From positions 1 to 64,000 of the forward strand of contig JALENK010000083.1 in NCBI GenBank assembly GCA_022767515.1: DNA of 64,000 nucleotides, written 5' to 3'. This document shows, piece by piece, positions 62,947 to 64,000 of this stretch. How positions within the stretch are numbered: position 1 is the stretch's first letter; each line of letters opens with the position of its first letter. The DNA is from Clostridium sp. (GTDB lineage: Bacteria; Bacillota; Clostridia; Clostridiales; Clostridiaceae). A model generated the notes under the pieces. It was not told the origin of the DNA. It worked only from the letters and a program-made list of their open reading frames with translations, and ran no database searches. The position numbers were made by a program, and so were the translations under genes.

Positions 62947-63892
62947 ATAGATTTAAACCTTTATTTTCTTCACAACCTAAAACTATATTTAAACATTGAA
63001 TAGCTGCACCTGATGCACCTTTACCTAAGTTATCAAATCTTGAAGAAACTAATATTCTATCGGCATTTCCTGTAACATATATCTGCAATCCATCCCATCC
63101 AGAACATACATTTCCACTCAACATATTACCCTCACCAGGTTCCTCACCAAATGGCATAACCTTAATGAATGCTTCATCCTTATAGTAGTTAGATAAATAC
63201 TTATGTACACTTTCAGGAGTTTGGTTACCATTTAATAAATTTGTATATAATGGTAGAGATACAACCATACCACTATAATAATTTGATACTATTGGTGAGA
63301 ATAGTGGTTCTCTATCTAAACCTGTTATTTTTTTCATTTCTTTTAAATGCTTATGTTCTTGGCTTAATGCATACTCTCTTGGTGCTTCTAATTCTTTTGA
63401 AGGATTTTCGCTTTCATATTGTGCTATCATACTCTTTCCACCACCACTATAACCAGTTAATGAAAAACTAGCAACTGGATAATCCTTTGGTAATATTTCC
63501 CCTGCAATTAATGGATAAACAAGTGAGATAAATCCTGTAGCATGACATCCTGGCACTGCTATCCTCTTTCCATTCTTAATTTTATCTCTATGCTCTTTTG
63601 ATAGTTCTGGAAAACCATAAGCCCATCCCTCTTCTGTTCTATGTGCTGTTGAAGTATCAATAATAACCACATTATCACTCTCAACCATTGAAACAGCTTC
63701 CCTAGATGCTGCATCTGGTAAACATAAAAAAGTAATATCTGAAGAATTAATTAATCTTTTTCTTTCATTTGCATCCTTTCTTAATTCATCAGATATAGTC
63801 ATAAGTTCTATATCATCACGGTTTTGGAATCTTTCATATATTCTTAAACCTGTAGTCCCTGCACTACCATCAATAAATATTTTAGTCTTCAT
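62945..63892 (-). CDS. argC: N-acetyl-gamma-glutamyl-phosphate reductase (short form)
   Basis: FIDGSAGTTGLRIYERF, VPGCHATGFISLVYPL. Confidence 0.92.
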   Translation of the reverse strand: MKTKIFIDGSAGTTGLRIYERFQNRDDIELMTISDELRKDANERKRLINSSDITFLCLPDAASREAVSMVESDNVVIIDTSTAHRTEEGWAYGFPELSKEHRDKIKNGKRIAVPGCHATGFISLVYPLIAGEILPKDYPVASFSLTGYSGGGKSMIAQYESENPSKELEAPREYALSQEHKHLKEMKKITGLDREPLFSPIVSNYYSGMVVSLPLYTNLLNGNQTPESVHKYLSNYYKDEAFIKVMPFGEEPGEGNMLSGNVCSGWDGLQIYVTGNADRILVSSRFDNLGKGASGAAIQCLNIVLGCEENKGLNL

Positions 63893-63909
63893 TAATATCA
63901 TCTCCCCTA

Positions 63910-64000
63910 TTATTCTATGCCTAAAACATTAATTCCACCTTTTATACACTCTATATCTAGTGGAAAATCAGGACCTTTTTCTCCATCAATATCAGTTACA
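63910..64000 (-). CDS. Diacylglycerol/lipid kinase-family C-terminus (truncated by window edge)
   Basis: VTDIDGEKGPDFPLDIECIKGGINVLGIE*. Confidence 0.55.
   Translation of the reverse strand, partial: VTDIDGEKGPDFPLDIECIKGGINVLGIE

Overview
This is a low-GC Firmicute chromosome segment that looks like Clostridium sensu stricto. Most of it is core genome on the minus strand. It holds the mreBCD/mrdA elongasome, minCDE/rodA, a SpoIVFA/SpoIVFB-like pair, TIGR03960/TIGR03936/RNase G, the cggR-gap-pgk-tpiA glycolytic operon, a MoxR plus DUF58-transglutaminase pair, ddl, nth, plsC, cysK, argC, alr, thiC under a TPP riboswitch, and tsaE-tsaB-rimI. Accessory material includes a Ter/Tel stress module (three TerD paralogues, a TelA-like protein with a 39/42-nt repeat-coded N-terminus, a YceG-like protein, and a Ca2+ P-type ATPase beyond an internal terminator) lying between the mre and min clusters. 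There are also tandem YhgE/Pip membrane proteins, a membrane-anchored papain-like protease, a decayed IS607-type element with an intact-looking tnpB, and several small unannotated elements. The most interesting candidates are: (1) a leader upstream of a soluble PRC/MgtE_N/CBS protein, with a consensus promoter, a 26-codon uORF with an acidic/Pro N-terminus (MEEVP), and a hairpin that sequesters the downstream AGGAGG Shine-Dalgarno; (2) the orphaned IS607-type tnpB with an omega-RNA-like 3' region next to ygiQ; (3) a structured gap-pgk intercistronic region with alternative pairings and a terminator-like stem; (4) an A6-tract frameshifted small Cys-rich lipoprotein-like ORF. All calls come from reading the sequence. 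No database search or folding program was run.
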